64,000 nucleotides of DNA from CAYURP01 sp964447175. GTDB lineage: Bacteria > Zixibacteria > MSB-5A5 > SM23-73-2. The notes beneath the pieces were generated by a model. The model saw only the letters and a program-made list of their open reading frames with translations. It did no database searches and was not told the origin of the DNA. Each line of letters begins with the position of its first letter. Positions within the stretch are counted from its first letter, which is position 1. The position numbers were made by a program, and so were the translations under genes. Shown piece by piece: positions 12,492 through 21,674 of the stretch. The stretch lies in NCBI GenBank assembly GCA_964447175.1, contig CAYURP010000004.1, forward strand, positions 20,706-84,705, read 5' to 3'.

Positions 12492-12565
12492 TGGGGCGTC
12501 GTCAAGTGGCAAGACACAAGACTTTGGATCTTGGATCCCAGGTTCGAATCCTGGCGCCCCAGCCA
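12492..12565 (+). tRNA. tRNA-Gln (anticodon TTG)
   Basis: The acceptor stem TGGGGCG pairs with CGCCCCA, followed by discriminator G and an encoded CCA. The anticodon stem CAAGA/TCTTG holds a 7-base loop with TTG in the anticodon position, which reads CAA. The T arm is CCAGG-TTCGAAT-CCTGG. The 74 bases including CCA form a normal cloverleaf, and the G-starting D-loop region matches bacterial tRNA-Gln. Confidence 0.96.
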
Positions 12566-12616
12566 AAATTTTTTAACGTGTTTCAGTTTTCTTAAAACCA
12601 GAAGGAGGAAGTGGGT

Positions 12617-13168
12617 ATGAAAATCCAGAAAATCAGCTTATTTTTTTTATTGGTTTTCTCTCTTCTTATAATTGCCTGTGGCCAAAAAGAGGAAAAGAAA
12701 TCGGAACCCCAGTTGGAGATCAAAGTTAAAACCTCAGAGAAAATAAATTTTGCATATGTGGAGAATGTTGGATCTTATGCTGAATTGGGTCCGGTTTTTG
12801 CGCAGGTCATGCAGTACGCTATGGGTAAAGAAATTACCGGAATGCCCATGGGAATATTTTATGATGATCCTTCCGTGGTTGCAGAGGAGAGTTTAAGGTG
12901 TGAAATCGGAGTGCCTGTGGCAGAGGGTTTCGAACCTGAACCGCCCTTTCAAGTGAAGGAACTGCCTCCCCAGGAGGTTGCATTTGTGGTTCTCAAGGGT
13001 TCCTATGCCGAGATAGCAACAAAATATGACCAGATAATGAAATGGATACAGGAAAACGGTTATATGATGGTGGGACCGCCCAGAGAAATATATCTCAAGG
13101 GCGGTGAGGAGGTGCCCGAATCCGAATACTTAACCGAGATTCAGTTTCCAATAGCTAAAGGATATTAA
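12617..13168 (+). CDS. Lipoprotein with GyrI-like (AraC effector-binding) domain
   Basis: The protein has 183 residues from the ATG at 12617, which has AGGAGGAA at a good distance; a GTG at 12611 is the alternative. A signal peptide ends in the lipobox LIIAC with Cys21, and a charged linker follows. The remainder (about 45-183) reads like a GyrI-like small-molecule-binding domain: FAYVENVGSYAELGPVFAQV, CEIGVPVAEGF, VAFVVLKGSYAEI and EIQFPIA. Such domains usually sit in cytoplasmic regulators, so an exported lipid-anchored form is unusual and may sense or bind hydrophobic ligands. The function is inferred only. Confidence 0.8.
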   Translation: MKIQKISLFFLLVFSLLIIACGQKEEKKSEPQLEIKVKTSEKINFAYVENVGSYAELGPVFAQVMQYAMGKEITGMPMGIFYDDPSVVAEESLRCEIGVPVAEGFEPEPPFQVKELPPQEVAFVVLKGSYAEIATKYDQIMKWIQENGYMMVGPPREIYLKGGEEVPESEYLTEIQFPIAKGY

Positions 13169-13384
13169 ATTAGAAATATCTTAAAGAAATCATCTCAAAA
13201 AAAAATTAACATCAACAGACAATAAAATGCTCCCTTTTGGATAAACAGGGGGAGGGGGGGATTTTTTTGTTTTAATTAGCTCTTCAGTTCTCCTACCAAT
13301 GCCCGGAACTTAAGAATGGTAAGAGGTGTTAGGCGGTTATGTGTTTGTTACTATTCACCTTAAGACAAAAAGCTTCGTTTTTTT

Positions 13385-13600
13385 GGAGATAAAAAGTTTT
13401 CAGCTATTTATGATTTAGTATCGTAAATAGACAAAGGAGTTGATTTCTGGGTTTTATCTAAACCAAATAAAATTTAAACTTTTTTATGCCCCTTATCAAG
13501 GAAGTGAGGAAATTCAGAGGGGTAAAAAGGCTTTATGGGTTCTTTATTTAAAAGGAGATCAGTTATAATCAAAAGGATCCAATTTCTGGCGGGAATTTAC
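13385..13600 (+). pseudogene. Decayed copy of a secreted-protein leader and gene start
   Basis: About 200 bases closely match 62361-62562, the leader and first codons of the cohesin-like secreted protein. Shared parts include the hairpin ATTTATGA...TCGTAAAT, the block GGGTTTTATCTAAACCA, and CCCCTTATCAAGGA. Here the start codon is lost (ATAATC in place of ATGTTC) and similarity ends a few codons into the signal peptide (AAAAGGATCCAA). The rest of the 540-base gap 13169-13708 shows no gene; a CTCCC/GGGAG hairpin with a T run near 13231-13268 may terminate the preceding gene. Confidence 0.75.
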
Positions 13601-13708
13601 TTGTTCAGATTTAAAATTGAAGTTAAAGGGCGGTCAAAGTTTGACGATATGATTAAAGAAAACGTTTTGAAGTGTTGGAATTTACAATAATCATAACAGG
13701 AGGGTAAG

Positions 13709-14005
13709 ATGGTTCAGATCAGCCCTAAAACCAAAAAGGTTGATTTCACCTTTTCCGGGGTGGAGGCCAATAAGGTTTTCGTAGTTGGCGACTTCAACAA
13801 ATGGAACAGAACCAAACACCGGATGAAAAGAGAAAGGAGCAACTGGAAGCTTTCAGTAGAGCTCCCTGCCGGTGAGTATAAGTTTAAGTATCTGGCGGAC
13901 GGAAACTGGTTTAACGATCCCGCTGCCCATAAATATGTGGAAAATCCTTATGGCGGTGAGGACTCGGTAGTTGTCGTTCCCGGTACCAGAAGCGGCAGGA
14001 AATAA
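13709..14005 (+). CDS. Small glycogen-binding (CBM48/AMPK-type) domain protein
   Basis: A single-domain protein of 98 residues. KVDFTFSGVEANKVFVVGDFN, WNRTKHRMKRE, WKLSVELPAGEYKFKYLADG and a final GGEDSVVVV stretch form a complete carbohydrate-binding module 48/AMPK beta-type domain. In such domains the conserved Trp and Lys bind alpha-glucan. No catalytic domain is attached. The ATG has AGGAGGG upstream, and a strong terminator at 14052-14093 closes the unit. It probably binds glycogen or a similar polymer in the cytoplasm; partner enzymes are not nearby. Confidence 0.88.
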   Translation: MVQISPKTKKVDFTFSGVEANKVFVVGDFNKWNRTKHRMKRERSNWKLSVELPAGEYKFKYLADGNWFNDPAAHKYVENPYGGEDSVVVVPGTRSGRK

Positions 14006-14051
14006 AGGAATCTGTCAAAAAATATTTTGATCCTGCAGGATTCTCACTATG

Positions 14052-14093
14052 GAAGGATAATTTCTTGAATTAATGAAATTATCCTTCTTTTTA
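14052..14093 (+). terminator. Rho-independent terminator after the CBM48 gene
   Basis: GAAGGATAATTTC and GAAATTATCCTTC form a perfect 13-bp stem with a 10-base loop, followed by TTTTTT. Confidence 0.85.
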
Positions 14094-14230
14094 TTTCCAT
14101 ACTTTTTCAATTATGTTGAGTAAATGACGAGATTTGAGAACAAATTGTAAGCTTTGTATTCGTACAGTAAAAATCCAGGCATCAACCTTTCTTATATTTG
14201 CAGAAGGAATATGCTATTTCAAAGAAATGG

Positions 14231-14258
14231 TTGACAATTATAAGAACTTGTTTATAAT
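14231..14258 (+). promoter_or_regulatory. Sigma-70-type promoter upstream of yicC
   Basis: TTGACA (14231-14236) and TATAAT (14253-14258) are both perfect consensus hexamers, 16 bases apart. The yicC ATG at 14279 would leave a very short leader. Confidence 0.75.
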
Positions 14259-14278
14259 TATAATTTAGGTTTGAAGTT

Positions 14279-15157
14279 ATGATCGCAAGCATGACAGGTT
14301 TTGGCAAAGCCGAGCTATTAAAAGACGATGTCAAAACGGCAGTGGAGATATCCTCGGTTAACAACCGCTTCTGTGAGATCCAATTAAGATTGCCCAAATT
14401 CTTAACCTCACTTGAACCCCGGATCAAGGAGATGATTCTAAAGACCATGTCCCGGGGTAAGATCAACTATACCCTTTCCTGGGAGGAGGGCTTGCCTAAC
14501 TCCAGCTTTGTTAAATTGAACCGTGAGGTGGCAGATGTGTATTACAATCTTTTCAAGGAGTTAAAAGATAAATACCATCTCTCAGGTGAGATCAAGATTG
14601 ATAACTTTATAAATCTACCCGATTTGATGAAGGTGGAAAGGGAGGAATACGATCTGGAAAAGGCGTGGAAGATTGTAAAAGAGGTAACCCGGATGGCTCT
14701 AAATGAATTCAATGACATAAGAAAAAATGAGGGTGAACGGCTGGCTCAGGATCTGAAATCCCGGATATCTGAAGTGGAGGAGACTGTTGGCGAGATTGAG
14801 AAACTTTCTGTTTTGAATGTTGAGCAATATCGAAAAAAGTTAAAGAATAAAATCTCCGAGCTGCTTCAAGGACAGGAGCTGGACGAGCTAAGGTTAGCTC
14901 AGGAGGTAACTTTTTTGGCGGAACGCTGTGATGTAACGGAGGAATGCATCAGGCTCCGATCCCACAATCAGCAGTTCGTCTCCGCATTGGAGGAGGGTGT
15001 TCCTGTGGGGAAAAGATTAACCTTTCTTTTACAGGAAATGAACCGGGAAGCCAATACCATCGGGGCAAAAGCCAGCCATGCTGAGATCTCAAAAAAAGTT
15101 ATCTTTCTAAAGGAGGAAGCAGAAAAACTCAGGGAACAGGTTCAAAATATAGAGTGA
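14279..15157 (+). CDS. yicC: YicC family endoribonuclease
   Basis: The 292-residue protein starts with the family signature MTGFGKAE, then SVNNRFCEIQLRLP, and ends with FLLQEMNREANTIGAKAS before a helical tail. YicC proteins are known as endoribonucleases in E. coli, and YloC is the Bacillus relative. The gene precedes gmk by 171 bp, a pairing found in many bacteria (yicC-gmk-rpoZ). A consensus promoter lies just upstream. The ATG at 14279 has only a weak Shine-Dalgarno. Confidence 0.93.
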   Translation: MIASMTGFGKAELLKDDVKTAVEISSVNNRFCEIQLRLPKFLTSLEPRIKEMILKTMSRGKINYTLSWEEGLPNSSFVKLNREVADVYYNLFKELKDKYHLSGEIKIDNFINLPDLMKVEREEYDLEKAWKIVKEVTRMALNEFNDIRKNEGERLAQDLKSRISEVEETVGEIEKLSVLNVEQYRKKLKNKISELLQGQELDELRLAQEVTFLAERCDVTEECIRLRSHNQQFVSALEEGVPVGKRLTFLLQEMNREANTIGAKASHAEISKKVIFLKEEAEKLREQVQNIE

Positions 15158-15328
15158 GAGCTCAACATACTTTTACATCTTCAATAGTAATTAACCATTT
15201 AAAACAAGAAATAATTTTCCATCATCATTAATATTTTTCCTGTAGTATGATTTAAAGATGAGGTGAAAATTTAAACTGACATATTTTAAATTAAAAAATT
15301 TTTCTTTGATTTATTAAAAGGAATAAAA

Positions 15329-15940
15329 TTGGGTAAGCCAGCTCTTTTGTTTGTGATTTCCTCTCCATCCGGAACAGGTAAGACCACCATAGCAAAAAAA
15401 CTTTTGTCCAGACATCCTGAGTTTATGAAATCCATTTCATTTACTACCAGAGAAAAAAGGAAGGGTGAACGGGAGGGCAAAGATTACTCATTTATAAGTG
15501 AAGCTGAGTTTTTGAAAAAGATCAAAAAGAAGGAGCTGATTGAGTGGGCTCAGGTTTACGGCAGCTACTATGGGACGCCAAAGAAATTCGTGAGAAAGGC
15601 CCTGAAGGAGAAAAAGGTTTTACTTTTGGTTTTGGATGTGAGGGGAGGATTAGAGATCAAACGAAAATATCCGCAGAGCGTATTGGTTTTTGTGCTACCC
15701 CCCACTTTCACAGAATTGAAGAGAAGGATGAGGAAGAGAGGTGCGGAAGCCAAAAGTCAGCAAGATCTCAGATTGAATGCCGCATTAAAGGAAATCAGAT
15801 TCCTGTCGAACTACGATTATGTCGTGGTAAACAGTGATTTAAACGAGAGCGTGAAACTAATCCAAAGCATCATCTTAACCGAGCTTCATAAAGCATCCAG
15901 ATTCAATTTGAAAAAATGGAAAAAAATCACTAAGATATAG
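15329..15940 (+). CDS. gmk: Guanylate kinase
   Basis: Phosphorylates GMP to GDP with ATP. The 203-residue protein has the P-loop SSPSGTGKTTI at about residues 11-21. The GMP-binding region ISFTTREKRKGEREGKDY follows, and then the acceptor-side IEWAQVYGSYYGTP. The TTG start at 15329 is the first in-frame start before the P-loop, with AAAAGGAA upstream. It lies 12 bp before rpoZ, so the two are co-transcribed. GDP/dGDP supply and the RNA polymerase omega subunit are commonly linked in this way. Confidence 0.96.
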   Translation: MGKPALLFVISSPSGTGKTTIAKKLLSRHPEFMKSISFTTREKRKGEREGKDYSFISEAEFLKKIKKKELIEWAQVYGSYYGTPKKFVRKALKEKKVLLLVLDVRGGLEIKRKYPQSVLVFVLPPTFTELKRRMRKRGAEAKSQQDLRLNAALKEIRFLSNYDYVVVNSDLNESVKLIQSIILTELHKASRFNLKKWKKITKI

Positions 15941-15952
15941 AGGAATTAAAAA

Positions 15953-16177
15953 ATGAGCTTTAAGTCCTTGGATAAGTTGGAGGATCTAACGGGTAATCGA
16001 TATGCTGCAGTTTTGATCGCAGCTAAAAGAGCCCGTAAAATAAACGAGAAAAGATTAAAGGAACAGGAACAGCTGGTCGAAGAGGAGAAAGTGGAAAAAC
16101 CTGGTGACAAGGTTACCATTGAAGCATTAGATGAACTTCTCCAAGGAAAGATAAAATTCGAATATCCCAAGAAATAG
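15953..16177 (+). CDS. rpoZ: RNA polymerase omega subunit
   Basis: The 74-residue protein contains the omega signature NRYAAVLIAAKRARKIN near residues 15-31, followed by a charged region and the family-typical IEALDELLQGKIKFEY end. Omega binds beta' and helps assemble RNA polymerase. It follows gmk by 12 bp with a GAGGAA motif upstream. In many genomes coaBC/dfp comes next; here topA follows directly. Confidence 0.94.
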   Translation: MSFKSLDKLEDLTGNRYAAVLIAAKRARKINEKRLKEQEQLVEEEKVEKPGDKVTIEALDELLQGKIKFEYPKK

Positions 16178-16229
16178 ATAAATTACTTTAAACTTTAATC
16201 CGGTATATTATTTGTCAATGGTGGCGGGT

Positions 16230-18482
16230 ATGAATTTAGTCATAGTGGAGTCTCCTACCAAAACTAAAACTCTGAAAAAATTTTTGGGTCAGGGCTGGGA
16301 GGTGGATGCCTCCAAAGGGCACATAAAGGATCTTCCCCAGAGGAAACTGGGAGTGAAGGTGGAGGATGATTTCGATCCGGAGTATGTAATTATAAAAGGG
16401 AAGAAGGGAATCATTCAAAGTCTCAAGAAATCGGCAAAGAAGGCTTCCAAGGTATATCTGGCACCTGATCCGGACCGGGAAGGCGAAGCCATTGCCTGGC
16501 ACATCTCCCAGGAAATAGGGAAAATCAATCCTGAGGTTTACCGGGCCTCGTTTAACGAGATCACAAAACAAGCGGTGATGAACGGGATCAGGGATGCAGG
16601 CCCGATTGACCTGAACAAAGTCCAGGCACAGCAGGCTCGAAGAATCATGGACCGATTGGTGGGTTACAAGGTGAGTCCGCTTTTATGGAAAACCATTTAC
16701 CGGGGATTGAGTGCGGGAAGGGTACAATCTGTAGCCTTGCGTCTTGTCTGCGAGAGGGAACGGGAGATTAAAGAATTTGATCCTCAAGAATACTGGTCCA
16801 TAATAGCTCTTCTGGAAACCCCAAAAAAAGAAAATTTCACAGCTAAATTATTTAAGGTGGACCAGAAACAGATTGAAATAATAACTCAAGATGAGGCTTC
16901 AGCTTTAGTTAAAGATATCCAGGGGAAAAAATTTCAGGTTATAGAGGTAAAAACTCAAAGAAGAAGGAAAAGCCCTTACCCCCCCTATATTACCAGCACC
17001 CTGCAGCAAGATGCAGCCAGAAGACTTTATTTCCCTTCTCGAAAAACCATGATGATTGCCCAGCAGCTGTATGAGGGAGTGGAGTTAGGAGAAAAAGGGA
17101 GCGTGGGTTTGATAACCTATATGAGAACCGACTCGGTAAGAGTGGCAGACACTGCCATGGCAAAAGCCAAGGGTTTTATCCAAGAAGCTTATGGTGAAAA
17201 TTATCTCCCTTCCAAACCCAGGAGATTCAAATCTCCAAAAGCTGCCCAGGAAGCTCACGAAGCCATTCGTCCCACCTCCCTGGAATATGCCCCGGAGAAA
17301 ATAGAAAAATACCTTTCCAGGGATCAATCCAGACTGTATCAGCTTATCTGGTCTCGTTTTCTTGCATCCCAGATGAGCGATGCCCTGTATGATCTCACCT
17401 CGGTGGATATTCAGGCTGATAGGTATCTTTTCAGGGCGTCCAGCTCGGTTTTAGCTTTTGATGGTTTCCAGAAAGTCTATATGGATGTAAAGGAAAACGG
17501 TCCGGAGGAGGAAAAAGTAACTTTACCTCAACTTCAGGAGGGGGAAAAACTTCATCTTTTAAAATTAACCCCGGAGCAGCACTTCACCAAGCCGCCTCCC
17601 AGGTTCACCGAAGCCAGCTTAATAAAGGAGCTTGAGTCCAAGGGGATCGGGCGTCCCTCAACCTATGCCCAGATAGTATATACTATCAAAGAGAGAAAAT
17701 ATGTCTCAACCGAAAAGAGAAAGATTTATCCCACAGATCTGGGAGAGATGGTCAATAAGATCCTGGTGGAGAAGTTCCCTAAGATTTTCAACGTTAACTT
17801 CACTGCTGATATGGAGGCAGAACTGGATAAAATCGCTGAGGGAGAACATAACTGGATTAAGGTATTAAGGGATTTTTACACCCCGTTCAGCGCTACCCTG
17901 GAAAAGGTGGAAAAAGAGAAATCCGAGATAAAGAAACAAATAGAGGAAAAAACAGATGTGATGTGTGAAAAATGCGGGAGCCCCATGGTTATAAAATGGG
18001 GCAGAAATGGCAAATTTTTAGCTTGCTCCGCTTATCCTGAGTGCAAAAACACCAAGCCTTTAAACTCCAAGGAGGACGAGGCTTTGGTACAGGGGGAAAA
18101 ATGTGAGATCTGCGGCGCTCCCATGATTTTGAAAACCGGGAGGTTCGGCAAGTTTTTAGCCTGTTCCCGTTTTCCGGAATGCAAAAGCACCAAGCCCTTT
18201 TCATTGAAAATAAAATGCCCTAAAGAGGGATGTGGAGGGGAGATAGTCGAGAAAAAAACAAAAAAGGGCAGGTTTTTTTATGGATGTTCCAATTACCCCA
18301 AATGTGATTTTGCCAGTTGGTACAAACCAGTTGCGCAAAGATGCCCCAAGTGCGGGGCTGATTTTTTAGTGCTCAAAAAAACTAAAGCTCAAGACGAAAT
18401 CCTTCAATGCCTTAAGTGTAAATACGAGAAAGCTTTTGAGACTCCAGCCCCCGAGTTAACTGAAAAAGATGCAGAAGCTTGA
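16230..18482 (+). CDS. topA: DNA topoisomerase I
   Basis: Type IA topoisomerase that relaxes negative supercoils. I chose the ATG at 16230, since MNLVIVESPTK is where the family begins; an ATG at 16218 and a TTG at 16212 are in frame upstream. The Toprim domain covers about residues 1-120, and the active-site tyrosine is in GLITYMRTDSVRV. The C-terminus has four cysteine zinc-ribbon-like modules starting CEKCGSPM, CEICGAPM, CPKEGCGG and CPKCGADF. About 750 residues is normal. The 3' end overlaps the xerC start by 14 bases, so topA, xerC and hslVU form one unit. Confidence 0.96.
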   Translation: MNLVIVESPTKTKTLKKFLGQGWEVDASKGHIKDLPQRKLGVKVEDDFDPEYVIIKGKKGIIQSLKKSAKKASKVYLAPDPDREGEAIAWHISQEIGKINPEVYRASFNEITKQAVMNGIRDAGPIDLNKVQAQQARRIMDRLVGYKVSPLLWKTIYRGLSAGRVQSVALRLVCEREREIKEFDPQEYWSIIALLETPKKENFTAKLFKVDQKQIEIITQDEASALVKDIQGKKFQVIEVKTQRRRKSPYPPYITSTLQQDAARRLYFPSRKTMMIAQQLYEGVELGEKGSVGLITYMRTDSVRVADTAMAKAKGFIQEAYGENYLPSKPRRFKSPKAAQEAHEAIRPTSLEYAPEKIEKYLSRDQSRLYQLIWSRFLASQMSDALYDLTSVDIQADRYLFRASSSVLAFDGFQKVYMDVKENGPEEEKVTLPQLQEGEKLHLLKLTPEQHFTKPPPRFTEASLIKELESKGIGRPSTYAQIVYTIKERKYVSTEKRKIYPTDLGEMVNKILVEKFPKIFNVNFTADMEAELDKIAEGEHNWIKVLRDFYTPFSATLEKVEKEKSEIKKQIEEKTDVMCEKCGSPMVIKWGRNGKFLACSAYPECKNTKPLNSKEDEALVQGEKCEICGAPMILKTGRFGKFLACSRFPECKSTKPFSLKIKCPKEGCGGEIVEKKTKKGRFFYGCSNYPKCDFASWYKPVAQRCPKCGADFLVLKKTKAQDEILQCLKCKYEKAFETPAPELTEKDAEA

Positions 18483-19449
18483 GACCCAAATCAAGAGATT
18501 TATATTCCACCTTAAAACTGAGAAAAACTGTTCCACTCATACTTTGATCTCGTATCACAATGATCTCATTGATCTTTTTGAATATCTAAGCATTGTAAAA
18601 GAACTTAAACACATTGATCCTTCTAAGATAAAGAGAAATGAATTAAGAAGCTTCCTTGTTTATATGAAGCAAAAAGGATTATCTAATAGAAGTATTATAC
18701 GTAAAATATCAGCCATAAGGTCTTTTTATAGGTTTCTATTTAGAGAGGGGAAAATCAAATCTGATCCATCTTCTTATATATTGACTCCCAAAGTGAAAAA
18801 AATGCTGCCCGAGGTTTTGACATCTGGTGAGATGGAAAATGTCTTTAATTTACCATATTTTAAAGACCCCCAACTCTTAGAAAGAAGGAAGCTTTGGCTT
18901 CTTCGTGATTTGGCGATTCTTGAGGTATTCTATAGCACTGGAATGAGACTGGATGAGCTGACTCAGCTGGATGTTTCCTCTTTTGATTTTAATGGAGAGA
19001 CTGTCCGGGTTCTGGGTAAAGGGAAAAAAGAGAGAGTGATCCCTGTGGGCCGAAAGGCATTGAAAGCTTTGAGAATCTACCTTGATGAAAGAAAAAGGCT
19101 TTCTTTTTTAGAGAACCAGGCGGTTTTCATCAATAAGTTTAAAAAAAGACTATCCTCCAGAAGTATCTCCCGAATAGTCAAGAAATATCTGTCTAAAATC
19201 ACCGAGAAAAAAAAGATTTCTCCCCATATTATCAGGCATAGCTTTGCCACCCATCTTCTGGATGCTGGAGCTGATCTTATGGCAGTAAAGGAGCTTTTGG
19301 GCCACAAAAAACTCTCCACCACCCAGATTTATACTCACGTAACAATGGATAGATTGAAAAAGGTTTACAGACAGGCTCATCCGAGAGCAGAGAAGGAAAT
19401 CTCAGTTAGAATGCAAGGGAAACAAAAATTTTCTGGAGCGAAAAGATGA
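18469..19449 (+). CDS. xerC: Tyrosine recombinase XerC/XerD family
   Basis: The 326-residue site-specific recombinase has an N-terminal SAM-like DNA-binding domain (about 1-95). The catalytic set is complete: Arg160 in TGMRLDEL, Lys184, His253-x-x-Arg256 in [15 protein letters not shown], His279 in [10 protein letters not shown] and the nucleophile Tyr288. XerC/D resolve chromosome dimers at dif. Position between topA and hslV matches the xerC/codV-hslV-hslU order known from Firmicutes and others, so a housekeeping role is likelier than a mobile integrase. The start overlaps topA, and the end overlaps the hslV start by 4 bases. Confidence 0.93.
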   Translation: MQKLETQIKRFIFHLKTEKNCSTHTLISYHNDLIDLFEYLSIVKELKHIDPSKIKRNELRSFLVYMKQKGLSNRSIIRKISAIRSFYRFLFREGKIKSDPSSYILTPKVKKMLPEVLTSGEMENVFNLPYFKDPQLLERRKLWLLRDLAILEVFYSTGMRLDELTQLDVSSFDFNGETVRVLGKGKKERVIPVGRKALKALRIYLDERKRLSFLENQAVFINKFKKRLSSRSISRIVKKYLSKITEKKKISPHIIRHSFATHLLDAGADLMAVKELLGHKKLSTTQIYTHVTMDRLKKVYRQAHPRAEKEISVRMQGKQKFSGAKR

Positions 19450-19970
19450 AATCCACTACCATTATCGGGGTAAGACATAAAGGCAAGGTAGCCATTGGTG
19501 GGGATGGGCAGGTGAGTTTTGAGAATACCATATTGAAACATAATGCCAATAAGTTGCGTAAGTTATTCAACAACAAAATATTGGCTGGTTTCGCTGGTGC
19601 CACAGCCGATGCCTTCACCCTTTTTGAAAGATTTGAATCTAAAATCGAGAAATACCACGGTAACCTCCCGCGAGCAGCTGTGGAGTTGGCTAAAGATTGG
19701 AGAACCGACAAATATCTCAGAAGACTTGAAGCTCTTTTGGCTGTGCTGGATAAAGAATACGCCCTGATCATCTCCGGAAATGGGGATGTGATCGAAAAGG
19801 ATGATGGGATAGTAGCTATTGGATCCGGGGGACCCTATGCTCTGGCTGCTGCCCGAGCCTTGAAGGAGTTCTCCGATCTGGATGCCAAAGGGATCGTTAA
19901 AAAATCCCTGGAGATCGCTGCATCTATCTGTGTTTATACTAATCAGAACTTTTTTATAGAGGAACTTTGA
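19446..19970 (+). CDS. hslV: ATP-dependent protease subunit HslV
   Basis: Proteasome-like peptidase of the HslUV complex. The 174-residue protein is expected to lose its first three residues so that Thr4 of [10 protein letters not shown] becomes the catalytic N-terminal nucleophile. [39 protein letters not shown] and [15 protein letters not shown] match HslV closely. The ATG overlaps the xerC stop and hslU follows after 25 bp, so both subunits are made from one message. Confidence 0.96.
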   Translation: MKSTTIIGVRHKGKVAIGGDGQVSFENTILKHNANKLRKLFNNKILAGFAGATADAFTLFERFESKIEKYHGNLPRAAVELAKDWRTDKYLRRLEALLAVLDKEYALIISGNGDVIEKDDGIVAIGSGGPYALAAARALKEFSDLDAKGIVKKSLEIAASICVYTNQNFFIEEL

Positions 19971-19995
19971 TCCCAACCCGGAACAGGAGAAGCAA

Positions 19996-21360
19996 ATGAA
20001 GGAACTTACTCCTCAGCAAATAGTAGCTGAACTGGACAAATATATCATCGGCCAGGACAAAGCCAAAAAATCTGTAGCCATAGCCCTGAGAAACAGATGG
20101 AGACGTCAGCAGGTAAAAGGGGATTTAAAAGACGAGATACTGCCCAACAACATCGTTATGATAGGACCCACCGGAGTAGGTAAAACCGAAATCGCACGGA
20201 GATTGGCTAATCTGGCCAATGCTCCATTTATTAAGGTAGAAGCCTCAAAATATACTGAGGTGGGCTATGTGGGAAGAGACGTTGAATCCATGGTCAGAGA
20301 CCTGACCGATCTGTCTGTGAGTATGGTCAAAAGGGAAAAGGCTGATCAGGTCAGCAAGAAGGCTGAGTTTTTAGCTGAGGAAAGGATTCTGGATTTGCTT
20401 CTGCCTCTCCCGCCTAAAAGGAAACAGGCGAATCACTCCAATTTGTCCTCGGATATTGAGGAGAATATGGAAAATAAAAGGGAAAGGACAAGAGAAAAAC
20501 TCAGGGCACAACTGCACCAGGGAAAACTGGGCAACCGTTATGTGGAGGTTCAGAGAAAAGATGAAAGGTTTCCCATTATCGAGGTTTTTTCCCCTCAGGG
20601 AATTGAGGAGCTGGGGATCAACTTCCAGGAGATGTTTTCGGGAATGATGCCCAAAAAGACCAAAAGAAGAAAGGTGACAGTGGATGAAGCTAAAAGGATT
20701 TTGACACAGGAGGAGATCTCCAGGCTCATCGACATAGATGAGGTGATCACTGAAGCCATCAACCGGGTGGAAAACTCGGGGATAATTTTTGTGGATGAGA
20801 TAGACAAAATCGCCGGGGAGAAAGCTAAAGAAGGACCGGATGTGTCCCGGGAAGGAGTTCAGCGTGATCTTTTGCCCATTGTTGAGGGAACATCGGTGAT
20901 GACCAAATATGGCATGGTTAAAACCGATCATGTCCTTTTCATAGCAGCGGGTGCATTTCATTCCTCCAAACCGTCCGATTTAATACCCGAGATGCAGGGA
21001 AGGTTTCCGATCAGGGTGGAATTAAATAGTTTAACTACGAAAGACTTCATAAGGATTTTGACTGAACCTAAGAATGCACTGATAAAACAATATACAGCAC
21101 TTTTAGCCACAGAGGGCGTGGAGATCAGTTTCACTTCCGATGCTATCGACGAAATAGCCAGAACCGCCAATCTGGTTAACGATAGAATGGAGAATATCGG
21201 CGCCAGAAGACTGCACACCATAATGACCACCTTGCTGGAGGACGTAATGTTCAGAATCCCCGATCTGGATTCAAAAAAGATACGGGTCACCAAGAAAATG
21301 GTAATAGATACCCTGCAGAGTATCGTAAAAGACGAGGACTTGAGCAGGTACATTCTGTAG
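19996..21360 (+). CDS. hslU: ATP-dependent protease ATPase subunit HslU
   Basis: AAA+ unfoldase partner of HslV. The 454 residues start with [18 protein letters not shown]. The Walker A is [13 protein letters not shown] near 54-66, with the pore loop GYVGRDVES after it, an intermediate I-domain at about 110-245, and Walker [11 protein letters not shown]. The conserved C-terminus DEDLSRYIL inserts into HslV. AGGAG lies upstream of the ATG. A strong terminator at 21394 ends the topA-xerC-hslVU unit. Confidence 0.97.
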   Translation: MKELTPQQIVAELDKYIIGQDKAKKSVAIALRNRWRRQQVKGDLKDEILPNNIVMIGPTGVGKTEIARRLANLANAPFIKVEASKYTEVGYVGRDVESMVRDLTDLSVSMVKREKADQVSKKAEFLAEERILDLLLPLPPKRKQANHSNLSSDIEENMENKRERTREKLRAQLHQGKLGNRYVEVQRKDERFPIIEVFSPQGIEELGINFQEMFSGMMPKKTKRRKVTVDEAKRILTQEEISRLIDIDEVITEAINRVENSGIIFVDEIDKIAGEKAKEGPDVSREGVQRDLLPIVEGTSVMTKYGMVKTDHVLFIAAGAFHSSKPSDLIPEMQGRFPIRVELNSLTTKDFIRILTEPKNALIKQYTALLATEGVEISFTSDAIDEIARTANLVNDRMENIGARRLHTIMTTLLEDVMFRIPDLDSKKIRVTKKMVIDTLQSIVKDEDLSRYIL

Positions 21361-21393
21361 AGTTGAGAGTTAAAAGTGAAGAGTAGAGAGTTT

Positions 21394-21425
21394 AAGCGGA
21401 GTCCTTAAGGACTCCGCTTTTTTGT
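21394..21425 (+). terminator. Rho-independent terminator after hslU
   Basis: AAGCGGAGTCCTT and AAGGACTCCGCTT form a perfect 26-base palindrome followed by a run of T. Confidence 0.92.
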
Positions 21426-21483
21426 TTGACTTAAGGAGAAAAAAATTTAAATTGCAGAAAAGATGAAAAGCTATAAAGCAATA

Positions 21484-21658
21484 TTCGGGTCGGGAGACCC
21501 GAAACTACCCGCATCCTTTGCACCGGATAAAGGCAGGTCATCAGAATCTCCATCGAGTAGCGGTAAGTTTTCTGAACGGTCAACTCAACCGGGTAGAAGT
21601 AGGTCTTTTGAAACGCCATCTCCTCCGGGTAGGGGCAGGTCTCCTGACCTGCCTAAAA
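21484..21658 (+). repeat. Partial type 1 repeats and a degenerate 36-base tandem repeat
   Basis: At 21484-21510 arm B (TTCGGGTC/GACCCGAA around GGGA) is followed by the outer-stem strand ACTACCC, as in the right half of the 69-base repeat. At 21627-21653 GGGTAG is followed by arm A (GGCAGGT/ACCTGCC), as in the left half. Between 21523 and 21658 four degenerate units of about 36 bases recur, so the one long open frame here translates as PGRGRSPDLP-like units. It is not counted as a gene. The repeats end just before the argF ribosome binding site. Confidence 0.72.
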
Positions 21659-21674
21659 AAAGAAAGGAGCAAAA

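Noticed and set aside
18469..19449. Integrase of a mobile element
   Set aside because: Fixed position between topA and hslV and overlap with both fits a housekeeping XerC; no attachment site or phage genes nearby.
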